Assembly: GCA_963838885.1 (NCBI GenBank)
Contig: CAWITB010000048.1
Span: forward strand, 1 to 64,000
DNA length: 64,000 nt
Direction of reading: 5' to 3'
Source of the DNA: JAICMB01 sp963838885
Lineage (GTDB): Bacteria; Acidobacteriota; Terriglobia; Bryobacterales; Bryobacteraceae
Shown: positions 26,388 through 36,174 of the stretch, one piece after another
How the letters are laid out: each line of letters opens with the position of its first letter
Position numbering within the stretch: the stretch's first letter is position 1
The notes under the pieces: model-generated
Database searches by the model: none
Seen by the model: the letters and a program-made list of their open reading frames with translations, nothing else
What the model was told of the DNA's origin: nothing
Made by a program: the position numbers and the translations under genes

Positions 26388-27881
26388 ATGACTCTTCTCC
26401 AGGCGCTCTCCGGCGTGCGGCTCAAGGGCCATATGCCCGCGAGCGTTGCGCGCCTGGAGATGCGCGGGCTGGACTACGATTCGCGCCGCGTCGAGCCAGG
26501 CTTTCTGTTCTTCGCCTTCCCCGGCGCCCGAGCCGACGGCCGACAGTTCGCTGCGGACGCCATGGCGCGCGGAGCCATCGCGATCGTGAGCGAATTGCCG
26601 CCGCCGGCCGCCTTCGAAGCGCCCTGGATCGAGGTCGAACACGGCCGCCGCGCCCTGGCGATCGCTTCCAGAAATTTCTACGGCGACCTTGGCGAGCGGC
26701 TTTGCCTGACGGGTATCACCGGAACGAACGGCAAAACCACGACGGCATTTTTAATCGACGAGATCCTGCGCGCCGCGGGCAAAATTACCGCGCTCGTCGG
26801 CACCGTCGAATACCGCCTCGCCGGCCAAGTCCTTCCCGCCGTGAACACCACGCCCGAATCGCTGGATGTGTACCGCCTGCTTCAGAATCTCGAAGCCGCG
26901 GGCGGCACTCATGCCACAATGGAAGTTTCCTCCCATGCGCTCGCGCTCGGGAGGGTCTACGGCATCGCATTCCATACCGCCGTTTTTACAAACCTCACGA
27001 GGGACCACCTGGATTTTCACCGCACGATGGAAGATTATTTCGCGGCCAAGGCCCTCCTGTTCCATCCCGAAGGCGCAAACCCTCCCCGCTGCGCCGTCCT
27101 CAACTACGACGATCCCTACGGCCGTGAGATCCGGCCTGCGCCGGAGACGCGCGTGGTCTCCTATGGCTTCAACGCGGGCGCGACTCTTCGCGCCCGCGAT
27201 ATGGAGATGGACTTCGAAGGACTCCGCTTCATCATTGAGCACGGCGGCGAACGCGTCCCGATCGCCTCGCCGCTGGTCGGACGCATCAACGTCTACAACA
27301 TCATGGCGGCAGCCGGCGCCGCTCTCAGCTACGGATTGCAGTGGAATGTGATTGCTCAAGGAATCGCGGCCTGCCGCGCCGTACCAGGCCGCTTCGAGCG
27401 CGTCGACGCCGGACAGCCGTTCATGGTTGTCGTCGATTACGCGCACACCGACGACGCTCTGAAAAACGTCATCCAGGTCGCCCGCGGTCTGAAGCCGAGC
27501 CGCGTCGTCACTCTGTTCGGATGCGGCGGCGATCGCGACCGCTCCAAGCGCCCGCTCATGGGGATGGCTGCGGGCGAGGCCAGCGATTATGTTGTCCTGA
27601 CCTCCGATAATCCACGGTCGGAGGATCCGCTCGACATCATCAACGACGCCCTCGTCGGCCTGCGCCGCTACGACACTCCGCACGTGATCGAGCCGGATCG
27701 CGAAAAAGCGATCTATGCGGCCGTTAAGGAAGCGCAACCCGGCGACATTGTCATCCTGGCCGGCAAGGGCCACGAGCCGTACCAGGTTCTGAAAGACCGG
27801 ACCATTTCGTTCGATGACCGCGAGGTGGCCCGCGCCGCGCTTCGCTCTCTGGGGTATAAAGGCGGCAGCAGCAATCGATGA
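26388..27881 (+). CDS. murE: UDP-MurNAc-tripeptide synthetase
   Basis: A cytoplasmic Mur ligase of about 497 residues that adds the third amino acid of the stem peptide. ATP loop at residues 109-118 (GITGTNGKTT), a DSRRVEPGFLFFAFPGARAD substrate loop, carbamate-lysine region, and D407-N-P-R410, the motif of meso-diaminopimelate-adding enzymes. The open frame reaches back to 26217 within ftsI, but the family start is the ATG at 26388. The gene ends ATGA, overlapping the correct murF start. Confidence 0.94.
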   Translation: MTLLQALSGVRLKGHMPASVARLEMRGLDYDSRRVEPGFLFFAFPGARADGRQFAADAMARGAIAIVSELPPPAAFEAPWIEVEHGRRALAIASRNFYGDLGERLCLTGITGTNGKTTTAFLIDEILRAAGKITALVGTVEYRLAGQVLPAVNTTPESLDVYRLLQNLEAAGGTHATMEVSSHALALGRVYGIAFHTAVFTNLTRDHLDFHRTMEDYFAAKALLFHPEGANPPRCAVLNYDDPYGREIRPAPETRVVSYGFNAGATLRARDMEMDFEGLRFIIEHGGERVPIASPLVGRINVYNIMAAAGAALSYGLQWNVIAQGIAACRAVPGRFERVDAGQPFMVVVDYAHTDDALKNVIQVARGLKPSRVVTLFGCGGDRDRSKRPLMGMAAGEASDYVVLTSDNPRSEDPLDIINDALVGLRRYDTPHVIEPDREKAIYAAVKEAQPGDIVILAGKGHEPYQVLKDRTISFDDREVARAALRSLGYKGGSSNR

Positions 27882-29186
27882 AGCTTGTTCTGCGTGATGT
27901 CGCGCGCGTGCTTGGGCGCTTCGGCCCAACCCGCCGATCCCATCACGGGCTGGAGCGTCGACTCGCGCACCTTGACCCCGGGCGATCTGTTTTTCGCCTT
28001 CCGCGGCCCCCATCACGACGGCAACGAACATATCGACGCTGCCTTTGAGACAGGCGCCGTTGCAGCTATAGGCCAGCGCGCGGGCGAGCGCATCGTCACC
28101 GTCCCCGACACGCAGCAAGCCCTCGAACGCCTGGCGAGCTGGGCGCGATCCGAATGGGGCGGCGACGTTGTCGGAATCACCGGGAGCGCCGGCAAAACCT
28201 CGACCAAGGACGTCATTGCCGCAATCCTGGCCGCCCACGTTCCAGTAGGCAAGACCAGCGGAAACTTTAATAACCACGTCGGCGTTCCGCTCTCTATTCT
28301 TCGCCTTCCCGACGACGCCCGCGTAGGCGTGCTCGAAATCGGCATGAATCACGCGGGCGAGATTCGACATCTGTGCGAAATCGCGCGCCCGCGCATCGGC
28401 GTCGTGACCAACGTCGGCTACGCCCATATCGAAATGTTCGATTCGATCGAAGATATCGCGCTCGCCAAGCGCGAGCTGATCGAATCGCTTCCCGCCGATG
28501 GCATCGCGGTTCTCAATAACGACGATCCGCGGGTCCGCGAATTTGGCGCCGTCCACGGCGGCCCGGTCATGCGCTTCGGTTTTTCCGAAGGCGCCGATGT
28601 TCGCGCGCAACAGGTCGAGTTCCGCGAAGAGGGGACCCGCTTCCGCGTTTGCGAAACCGCGTTCGAAACTCCGCTGCACGGCCGTCACGCCGTCTTAAAT
28701 GTACTGGCTGGTATTTGCGTCGCGCAGCTCTATGGGATTTCGCCTCACGAGCTCGTCGATGCCGTCGCGCAACTGCAACCGGGCAAGATGCGCGGCGAGC
28801 GCTTCACGCATCACGGCATCGTCGTTCTGAACGACTGTTACAATTCCAATCCCGAAGCTGTCCGGGCCATGCTCGACGTGCTCCGCGATACTCCTGCGAA
28901 GCGCCGCATCGCCGTGCTCGGCGAAATGCTCGAGCTGGGCCGCTGGTCAGAGTCTCTGCACCGCGAGATAGGCCGTTACGCCGCGGCAAGCGGAGTCGAT
29001 CTACTCCTGGCCATCGGCGGCGGCGCGCGTTTCATGCTCGACGGCGCATCGGCGCGATACTTTTTCGAAGATCCCGTCGCCGCCGGCGAGCGCCTCCGCG
29101 AATTGGCCCAACCCGGCGACGTCATTCTCTTCAAAGGCTCGCGCGGCGTCCACGTGGAGCGCGCGCTCGAAAGGTTTCTGGAGTAG
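27878..29186 (+). CDS. murF: UDP-MurNAc-pentapeptide synthetase (start region frameshifted)
   Basis: MurF adds D-Ala-D-Ala to the UDP-MurNAc-tripeptide. The main frame (27885-29186, 433 residues) has DSRTLTPGDLFFAFRG, the ATP loop GITGSAGKTSTKDV, GNFNNHVGVPLSIL, and a glycine-rich end (LFKGSRGVHVERALERFLE). Its own first codons are unnatural. The proper N-terminus, MKLVLRDVARVLG, begins at the ATG 27878 overlapping the murE stop; it joins the main frame if one G of GGG near 27909 is removed. I therefore annotate from 27878 and treat the indel as a probable sequence error. Confidence 0.88.
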
Positions 29187-29191
29187 CCGGT

Positions 29192-30326
29192 ATGCTCTAC
29201 TGGCTCTTCTACGAAAAACTCTTCCGCGTTTTCACGCCCTTCCGCGTTTTCCAATACGCCACCTTCCGAACTGCATTCGCGAGCCTCACCGCGCTGTTCG
29301 TCTGCATCATGCTCGGCCCCTGGCTCATAGCCCGCCTGCGTGCTTTCCAGATTGGTCAATATATCCGTGAAGACGGCCCCAAATCGCACCTGACAAAAGC
29401 GGGCACGCCGACCATGGGCGGCCTCCTCATCGTCATCTCCATCGTCGTTCCCACCCTGCTGTGGGCCAATCTGCGCAATCCTTACGTCTGGATCGCGATG
29501 TTCTCGCTAGTCGCCTTCGGCGCCATCGGGTTCATAGACGACTACGCCAAGATCCGCCGCAAGCGCAACCTCGGCCTCACCGCCGGCCGCAAGTTCCTGC
29601 TGCAGATTCTTGTCGCCCTCATCGTCGGATTCATTCTCCTCACGATGCACGCGCAGAAGGCCTATTCTACTAACATCAACGTCCCGTTCTTTAAGACCTT
29701 CAAGCCCGACCTGCTCATCGAAGGCTGGGTGCACAATTTCTGGACCTATCCGCTTGCCTTCATCGGCTTCTACGCGTTCATTGCGTTTGTTATTGTCGGC
29801 GCCTCCAATGCCGTCAATCTGACGGACGGCCTCGACGGCCTCGCCATCGGTCTCATGATTATCGCTTCCGGCGCCATGACAGTCCTTTCCTACGTCACCG
29901 GGCCACATGAAATTCGCCGAATACCTCGACCTTGCGCGCCTCCCCGGCGCCTCCGAGCTCACCGTCTACTGCGCCTCAGTTACAGGCGCGTCCCTCGGCT
30001 TTCTCTGGTACAACTGCCACCCCGCCGAAATCTTCATGGGCGACGTCGGCGCGCTTGCCCTCGGCGGCAGCCTCGGCGTCGTCGCGGTGCTCATCAAACA
30101 GGAAATTCTGCTCGCCTTCATCGGTGGCGTTTACGTGCTCGAAGCGCTCTCCGTCATTCTCCAGGTCGGCAGCTTCAAGCTGCGCCATAAACGCATTTTC
30201 AAAATGGCGCCCCTGCACCATCACTTCGAAGCGCTGGGCTGGACCGAATCTAAAATCATCACGAGATTCTGGATTCTCGGTCTCATCATGGCGCTCTTTG
30301 CGCTGACCACTCTGAAGCTGAGATAA
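29192..30326 (+). CDS. mraY: Phospho-MurNAc-pentapeptide transferase, one frameshift
   Basis: MraY transfers phospho-MurNAc-pentapeptide to undecaprenyl phosphate, making lipid I. It is polytopic, with family motifs in order: KAGTPTMGGLLIVISI, GFIDDYAKIRRKRNLGLTAG (the Asp pair and Lys of the active site), NAVNLTDGLDGLAIG, and PLHHHFEALGW. The first frame covers to about 29900 and the second from about 29902 to 30326. Removing one G from GGG at 29900-29902 gives a continuous SYVTGHMKFAEYL. Joined length is about 378 residues, normal for MraY. Confidence 0.93.
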
Positions 30327-30331
30327 ACGCC

Positions 30332-31652
30332 GTGCGCGATCTCACTCAAAAACGCGTCACGGTGGTCGGCATGGCAAGGTCCGGCCACGCGGCTATCGAA
30401 TTACTGCTCGAAAAGGGCGCCATCGTCCGCGCGGTCGATAGCGAGCCGCACCCGCCCGTCCACGGCATCCCCGTCGAGCCGCAAACCGCCGCCGCTTTCG
30501 TTAACGCCGAGCTGATCGTCATCTCGCCCGGCGTTCCCGCCGATCTCGATGTTCTCAACGCCGCCCGTTCCCGCGGCATTCCCATAATCGGCGATCTGGA
30601 GCTCGCCTCCTGGTTCCTCCAAGGCGACACGATAGGCATCACGGGCTCTAACGGAAAGACCACCACAACAGCGCTCACCGGCCACATCCTCAAAGAATCC
30701 GGCATCGCCTGCCAGGTCGGCGGCAATATCGGAACGCCGCCCGCGTCGCTGGTCGCCGCCTCGCGCCCCGGTCAATGGAATGTCCTGGAGCTCTCCAGTT
30801 TCCAGCTCGAAACCATTGAGGATTTCCGCGCTCATGTCGGCGTGGCGCTGAACGTCACGCCCGACCACCTCGATCGGCACGGATCCTTCGCGAACTATGC
30901 CGCAGCCAAGCGCCGCCTTTTCGATACCCAGGGGCCAAGCGATTTCGCCGTCCTCAACGCCGACGACCCCACCTGCGTCTCTTACGCCAGGCACACCATG
31001 GCAAACGTCGTCTGGTTCAGCCTCGAACGACCCGTCGACTCCGGCGCCTGGCTTGAAAACGGCGAGGTCCGTTACGACGGCCGCTTCGTTCTCCATGCCG
31101 AAGATATTCCATTGCGCGGCCGCCACAACATCCAGAACGTCATGGCAGCCGCCATTGCCGCCCGCCTCGCCGGCGCCACGCTCCAACAGATCGTCGCCGC
31201 CGTCCGCACGTTTTCCAGGTGTCGAGCACCGCCTCGAATTTGTCCGTCAACTCGACGGTGTTTCCTATTACAATGACTCGAAAGCGACCAACGTGGACGC
31301 CACGCTGAAAGCCATCGACGCCTTCCCGGGAGGCCTCTGGATTATTCTCGGCGGCAAAGATAAAAATAGCGATTACGCGGCGTTGCGCGAGCCCCTGCGC
31401 CAAAAATCCCGCGCCGTGTTGCTGATCGGAGCAGCCGCGCCGATCATCGAATCTCATCTGCGCGGCGACCTGCGCATCGAACGGTCCGGCACTCTCGGCG
31501 ATGCCGTCCGCGCCGCACGACGCGAAGCCCGCCCCGGAGATACCGTTCTCCTCGCCCCCGCCTGCGCCAGCTTCGACCAGTTCGAAAATTTCGAACATCG
31601 CGGAAGAGTTTTCAAGGAAATCGTCAACTCTCTTCAAGGGAGGGCGGAATAA
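30332..31652 (+). CDS. murD: UDP-MurNAc-L-alanine:D-glutamate ligase, one frameshift
   Basis: MurD adds D-glutamate to UDP-MurNAc-L-Ala. GTG start at 30332. Features: the N-terminal Rossmann region VTVVGMARSGHAAIELL, ATP loop at 102-113 (GITGSNGKTTTT), VLELSSFQLETI, NVTPDHLDRHGS, then in the second frame YYNDSKATNVDATLKAI, WIILGGKDKNSDYAAL and LLAPACASFDQFENFEHRG, all characteristic. The frames join across a TTTT run at 31211-31214 if one T is removed. Total about 440 residues, as expected. Confidence 0.94.
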
Positions 31653-32798
31653 ATGGCGCTGCGCGTAAAAACCGACTGGATCCTCTTCGGCGCCATCGTC
31701 GCGCTGGTCTGTTTCGGCCTCGTCATGGTCTACAGCGCCTCCTCCGTCATGGCAGAAGTGAAAATGAAGGTGGACAGCACGCACTTTTTCGTCCGCCAGC
31801 TCGGTTGGGCGGTGCTCTCCTTCTTCCTCCTGATGTATTTTAAGCGCAAGGATTACCGCGATCTCAAAAGTCCCGTGTGGGCCTTCGGCTCTCTCGGCGC
31901 CGCGCTCGCCATGCTGGTCGCCGTCTACTTCCTCGACCCGCGCTCCCATCGCTGGTTCCGCATTTCCGGCATCGGCTCGCTGCAACCCTCCGAATTCGCC
32001 AAACCCGCTCTGATTCTCTTCCTCGCGTACTTCGTGACCGACCGTTCGCGCTCCGTCAACGCTCGCCGCACCATTCTGCAAGCCGGCCTGGCTCTCGCCG
32101 TTCTTGCCTTCACCGTAGTCCTCGCCGACCTCGGCACCGCCGTGGTGTTGATCGGAACGGCCGGCGTAGTGTTCTACGTCGCGGGTCTGGAGCGGCGCTA
32201 TTTCATCGCCGCGACCGCCTCGCTCATAGTATTCGCGGTGCTCGCGATCGCGGCCAAGCCCTATCGCCTCGCCCGCATCATCGGCAAGTTCGACCCCGAA
32301 TATACGCTTCTCTCCAAGATCGACCCGAGCGGCGGGATCAAGCGCTACATCGGCGAATCCATCACCACGCGCGATCCCAGCTACCAGGCGCGCCAATCGC
32401 GCATCGCCGTCGGAAGCGGCGGCCTGGCCGGCGTCGGCCTTATGAACGGCCGCCAGAAAATCCTGTTCCTTCCCGAAGCCCACACTGATTTCATCTACGC
32501 CGTTGTGGGCGAAGAGCTCGGATTCTTCGGCTGCGCCGCCGTGCTCGCCGGGTTCATGATTATCCTGTGGCGCGGCCTGCGTCTGTGTTGGATCGCGCCC
32601 GACGATTTCGGCCGCTGTCTGGCGCTGGGCGTCACGTCCTCCATCGTTATTCAGGCTCTCATCAACATCAGCGTAGTCCTCGATATGGGCCCCACCAAAG
32701 GCATCCCCTTGCCCATGATCAGCTCGGGCGGCAGTTCGCTGTTGAGCACCTTGGTCTGTCTGGGCATGCTCATGAGCGTGAGCGCCCGCGCGGAGTGA
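31653..32798 (+). CDS. ftsW: Septal peptidoglycan polymerase FtsW
   Basis: A SEDS-family glycosyltransferase of 381 residues with about ten transmembrane helices. It polymerises lipid II at the septum together with FtsI. Recognisable motifs: VMVYSASSVMAEVK near the first helix, RWFRISGIGSLQPSEFAKPA, the invariant acidic loop QSRIAVGSGGLAGVGLMNGR, FLPEAHTDFIYAVVGEELGF, and the ending MGPTKGIPLPMISSGGSSLL. The next gene starts within its stop codon (GTGA). Confidence 0.95.
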   Translation: MALRVKTDWILFGAIVALVCFGLVMVYSASSVMAEVKMKVDSTHFFVRQLGWAVLSFFLLMYFKRKDYRDLKSPVWAFGSLGAALAMLVAVYFLDPRSHRWFRISGIGSLQPSEFAKPALILFLAYFVTDRSRSVNARRTILQAGLALAVLAFTVVLADLGTAVVLIGTAGVVFYVAGLERRYFIAATASLIVFAVLAIAAKPYRLARIIGKFDPEYTLLSKIDPSGGIKRYIGESITTRDPSYQARQSRIAVGSGGLAGVGLMNGRQKILFLPEAHTDFIYAVVGEELGFFGCAAVLAGFMIILWRGLRLCWIAPDDFGRCLALGVTSSIVIQALINISVVLDMGPTKGIPLPMISSGGSSLLSTLVCLGMLMSVSARAE

Positions 32799-33943
32799 GC
32801 GTTGTGCCCGGCGCGCGGACGTTCATTATGGCGGGCGGCGGTTCCGGAGGTCACGTTATCCCGCTGCTGGCGGTCGCGCGGGAGTTGCGCGCGCGCGGCT
32901 ACGATTGCGTCTTTATCGGCACTCGCGCCGGCTTCGAAGCGCGCCTCGTTCCCCCCGCCGGCTTCCCCATCGAGTTCATCGAGATCGGCGGCCTCAAGCG
33001 CGTCGGAATCGGGCGCCTCCTCCGCTCGCTGGCGCAGCTTCCGGCGGGGATCGTGCGCGCCCGCCGTCTGCTCGCCCGCCTGGGTCCAGCGGCCATCTTC
33101 AGCCTGGGCGGTTACGCCGCCGGGCCGGTCGTCATCGCAGGCTGGCTGTTGCGCATACCCATCGTCATCATGGAGCCGAACGCCGTTCCCGGCTTCACCA
33201 ACCGCTGGACCGGCCGGCTCGTCTCCCGCGCGCTCCTCAATTTTCCCGATGCCGCGCGCTTCTTTCCCGCCGGCCGTAGCGAGGTCAGCGGCGTTCCCGT
33301 GCGCGACGGTTTCTTCACCATCGCGCCGCGGCCGCCCGCCGAAAAAACGACGATCCTCATCACCGGCGGCAGCCAGGGCTCCCGCACCCTCAACAATGCC
33401 GCGCGCGCGAGCTGGCCGCTCTTCCGCGATGCCAATGCGCCCGTCCGCTTCATCCACCAGACCGGCCGCGCCACTCACGAGGAGCTGGCGCGCGAATTCG
33501 CCGAGACCGGACTGGACGGCGAAATTGTCCCCTTTATCGACGACATGCCCGCCGCCTTCGCCGCGGCCGGCCTCATCGTCTGCCGCTCCGGCGCCGGAAC
33601 GACCGCCGAGCTCGCCGCGGCTGGAAAGCCCTCGATTCTCGTCCCGCTGCCGACCGCCGCCGACAACCACCAGCTCCATAACGCGGAAGCGTTCGAGCGC
33701 GCCGGCGCCGCCCGCCTCGTCCTCGACCGCGATATGAACGGACACTCTCTCTTCGACGAGGTGATGTTACTCACTTCCGCGCCTTCCACGCTCGTTCAGA
33801 TGGGTTCGCAAGCCCGCCAGTTCGCGCATCCCGGGGCCGCCCGCCGCGCCGCCGCCGTGCTCGAACAGGTAAGTGCGATTTTTCGAGACAAACGTCCCGC
33901 AGCCATTGACTTACCCGCCGAAAGCCGGAACAATCAGGATTAA
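32795..33943 (+). CDS. murG: UDP-GlcNAc:lipid I N-acetylglucosaminyltransferase
   Basis: MurG adds GlcNAc to lipid I to form lipid II on the inner membrane face. About 382 residues from the GTG at 32795, which overlaps the ftsW stop; a second GTG at 32804 is possible. Glycine loops GGGSGGH (14-20) and ITGGSQGSRTLN bind UDP-GlcNAc; IMEPNAVPGFTNRW, FPAGRSEVSGVPVRDGF and CRSGAGTTAELAAAGKPSIL are family signatures, and LPTAADNHQLHNAEAFERAG ends the core. The gene is followed immediately by murC. Confidence 0.93.
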   Translation: MSVVPGARTFIMAGGGSGGHVIPLLAVARELRARGYDCVFIGTRAGFEARLVPPAGFPIEFIEIGGLKRVGIGRLLRSLAQLPAGIVRARRLLARLGPAAIFSLGGYAAGPVVIAGWLLRIPIVIMEPNAVPGFTNRWTGRLVSRALLNFPDAARFFPAGRSEVSGVPVRDGFFTIAPRPPAEKTTILITGGSQGSRTLNNAARASWPLFRDANAPVRFIHQTGRATHEELAREFAETGLDGEIVPFIDDMPAAFAAAGLIVCRSGAGTTAELAAAGKPSILVPLPTAADNHQLHNAEAFERAGAARLVLDRDMNGHSLFDEVMLLTSAPSTLVQMGSQARQFAHPGAARRAAAVLEQVSAIFRDKRPAAIDLPAESRNNQD

Positions 33944-33945
33944 AA

Positions 33946-35318
33946 GTGTTTTTTAAACCGCAACATCTCCACTTCACCGGAATCGGGGGCATCGGCATGA
34001 GTGGAATCGCGGAAGTGCTCCTCAATCTCGGCTACCAGATCAGCGGTTCCGACCTCAAACTCAGCGCCACGACGGAACACCTCGCGCAACTCGGAGCCAA
34101 AATCTACCAGGGTCACGATGCCGCCAACGTCGGATCGGCCAAGGCCCTGGTGGTCAGCTCGGCCGTCGACGCCAATAATCCCGAATTGCTCGAAGCGCGC
34201 CGCCTAGGGATCCCCGTGATTCCGCGCGGCGAGCTTCTCGCCGAGCTGATGCGGCTGAAATACGGTATTGCCATCGCCGGCAGCCACGGCAAAACAACCA
34301 CCACTTCGCTCACCGCCGTCATTCTCAGCGGGGGCGGCCTCGATCCCACCGTGGTCGTCGGCGGCAAGGTCGCCATTATGGGCGGATCGAACGCCCGCGT
34401 GGGCCGCAGCGATTTTCTGGTGGTCGAATCGGACGAAAGCGATGGCTCCTTTCTCAACCTCAGCCCCATTCTGGCCGCCGTCACCAACATCGACCGCGAG
34501 CACCTCGACCACTACAAAGACATCGAGGAAATCCGCGCCGCGTTCCGCGATTTCGTCAACAAAGTCCCGTTCTACGGCGCCGCTATCGTCTGCCTCGACG
34601 ACGAAAACGTGCAGCAGATTCTGCCCTCCATAAACCGGCGCACGGTTACTTACGGCCGCAGCGCGCAGGCCGTCCTGCGCATCACGGAATCTGAGTGTGG
34701 CCACCTCGAAAGCCGTTTCCGCCTCGCCGCCCGGGGCCGCGATCTCGGTGAGTTTCACATCCGCATTCCCGGACCGCACAACGTCCTTAACGCCGCAGCC
34801 GCCATCGGGATCGGGCTCGAGCTCGACGTTAAACTGAGCGACATTCGCGAAGCCCTGGCCAGTTTTACCGGTGTCGAGCGCCGTTTTCAGATCCGCGGGG
34901 AAGCTCGCGGCATCACCGTAATCGACGACTACGGCCACCATCCCACCGAAATCCGCGCCACGCTCGCCGCCGCGCGCCTGTGCCGCTTCCGTCGCATTCA
35001 CGCCATCTTCCAGCCGCATCGCTACACGCGCACCGCCGCGCTCCTCGACGAATTCGCCCGCAGCTTCCACCAGGCCGACTCGGTCTACGTTCTCGACATC
35101 TACGCCGCATCGGAGCGCCCATCGAGGGCGTCAGCGCCGAGCTGCTCGTACAGCGTATGCGCGATTTCGGCCATCGCTGCTCGCGGTACTGCGGTTCGAT
35201 CGAGAATGCCGTGGAAGCCGCTCTCGACAATGTGCGCGAAGACGATATGGTCCTGACGCTCGGCGCCGGGAACGTCTGGCAGGCCGGAGAACGCCTGCTC
35301 GAAAGGTTACGAGGTTAA
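33946..35318 (+). CDS. murC: UDP-N-acetylmuramate:L-alanine ligase, one frameshift
   Basis: MurC adds the first stem residue. GTG start 2 bp after murG. HFTGIGGIGMSGIAEVLLN is the classic N-terminus, the ATP loop is residues 111-120 (AGSHGKTTTT), with NIDREHLDHYKDIEEI, VIDDYGHHPTEIRAT and FQPHRYTRT later. The frame shifts near 35113-35120; adding one base there restores APIEGVSAELLVQRM and the C-terminus to LGAGNVWQAGERLLERLRG. Joined length is about 457 residues, normal. MurB and Ddl, often next in other phyla, are not present here. Confidence 0.93.
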
Positions 35319-35331
35319 CGCCGCGCGCATA

Positions 35332-36174
35332 ATGCCCCCCGCCAAGAGACTGGAAAACGCGCAAAGGCGCCGCACTATCGTCCGCTTCGTGCTGTGGGCC
35401 TTCTTCCTCTGCTTCTCGCTCTCCGGCGCCATCTGGGGAGCGGAGCAGTTTCAGCAGTTCCTCACCCGCGATCCGCGCTTCATTCTGCCGCCACCCGCCG
35501 ACTACGGCCGCGAAAGTCCCAATCTGCGCGTCGAAGGCGTAGTGTTCGCCAACCGCGCTCAAATCGTACGCGTATTCGCTAACGACCTCGGCCGCAGCGT
35601 CTATCTGCTCCCGCTCGCCGAGCGGCGCCGCGCCCTGTTGCGCGTAAGCTGGGTTAAGTCCGCCACTATCGTCCGGCTGTGGCCCAATCGCGTTCTCGTT
35701 CGCATCTCCGAGCGCGCCCCCGCCGCCTTTGTCGGCCTCGAAACCGAGTGCATTACGCGCTGGTCTCTTATTGATGCCGAGGGCATTATTCTGGAGCCGC
35801 CGCGCGCGCCTCATCGCTTCGATTTGCCCGTGCTCCGCGGCGTGTCCGCGGGCGAAAAAGCCGCTATGCGGGGCATGCGCGTCCGCCGCATGCAAGATTT
35901 TCTTACCGAGCTCGGCCCTCTCGCGGCCAACATCTCCGAAATCGACGTCTCCGATCTCGATGACCTCAAAGTAATTGAAAAAATGCAGGACCAGGGAATC
36001 AAACTGATGCTGGGCGATCATAATTTCCGCGAGCGCCTGCAGCACTTTCTCGATCACTACCCGGACATCCGTAAGCGTCTGCCGGACGCCAAGGTGCTCG
36101 ACCTGCGCCTTGACGATCGCATTACCGTCGTGCGGGACGCCACTGGCGAGGAGGCGCGCCGTGCCTGCTCATAA
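35332..36174 (+). CDS. ftsQ: Cell-division protein FtsQ
   Basis: A 280-residue bitopic division protein: basic cytoplasmic tail, one transmembrane helix (FVLWAFFLCFSLSGAIWGA), then a POTRA domain (LRVEGVVFANRAQIVRVFAN) and the FtsQ/DivIB beta domain (VLVRISERAPAAFVGL, WSLIDAEGIIL, PVLRG). It links early division proteins to FtsL/FtsB and FtsWI in the periplasm. It starts 13 bp after murC, and its 3' end overlaps ftsA by 14 bp. Confidence 0.9.
   Translation: MPPAKRLENAQRRRTIVRFVLWAFFLCFSLSGAIWGAEQFQQFLTRDPRFILPPPADYGRESPNLRVEGVVFANRAQIVRVFANDLGRSVYLLPLAERRRALLRVSWVKSATIVRLWPNRVLVRISERAPAAFVGLETECITRWSLIDAEGIILEPPRAPHRFDLPVLRGVSAGEKAAMRGMRVRRMQDFLTELGPLAANISEIDVSDLDDLKVIEKMQDQGIKLMLGDHNFRERLQHFLDHYPDIRKRLPDAKVLDLRLDDRITVVRDATGEEARRACS

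Noticed and set aside
26751..28688. A 645-codon minus-strand open frame opposite murE and murF
   Set aside because: It has no recognisable motif and mirrors the GC-rich codon pattern of the two Mur ligase genes, which are certain on the + strand.
27900..31220. Programmed frameshifting in murF, mraY and murD
   Set aside because: The shift sites lack a common slippery heptamer with a downstream structure, and these families are not known to use frameshifting; sequence error is more likely.
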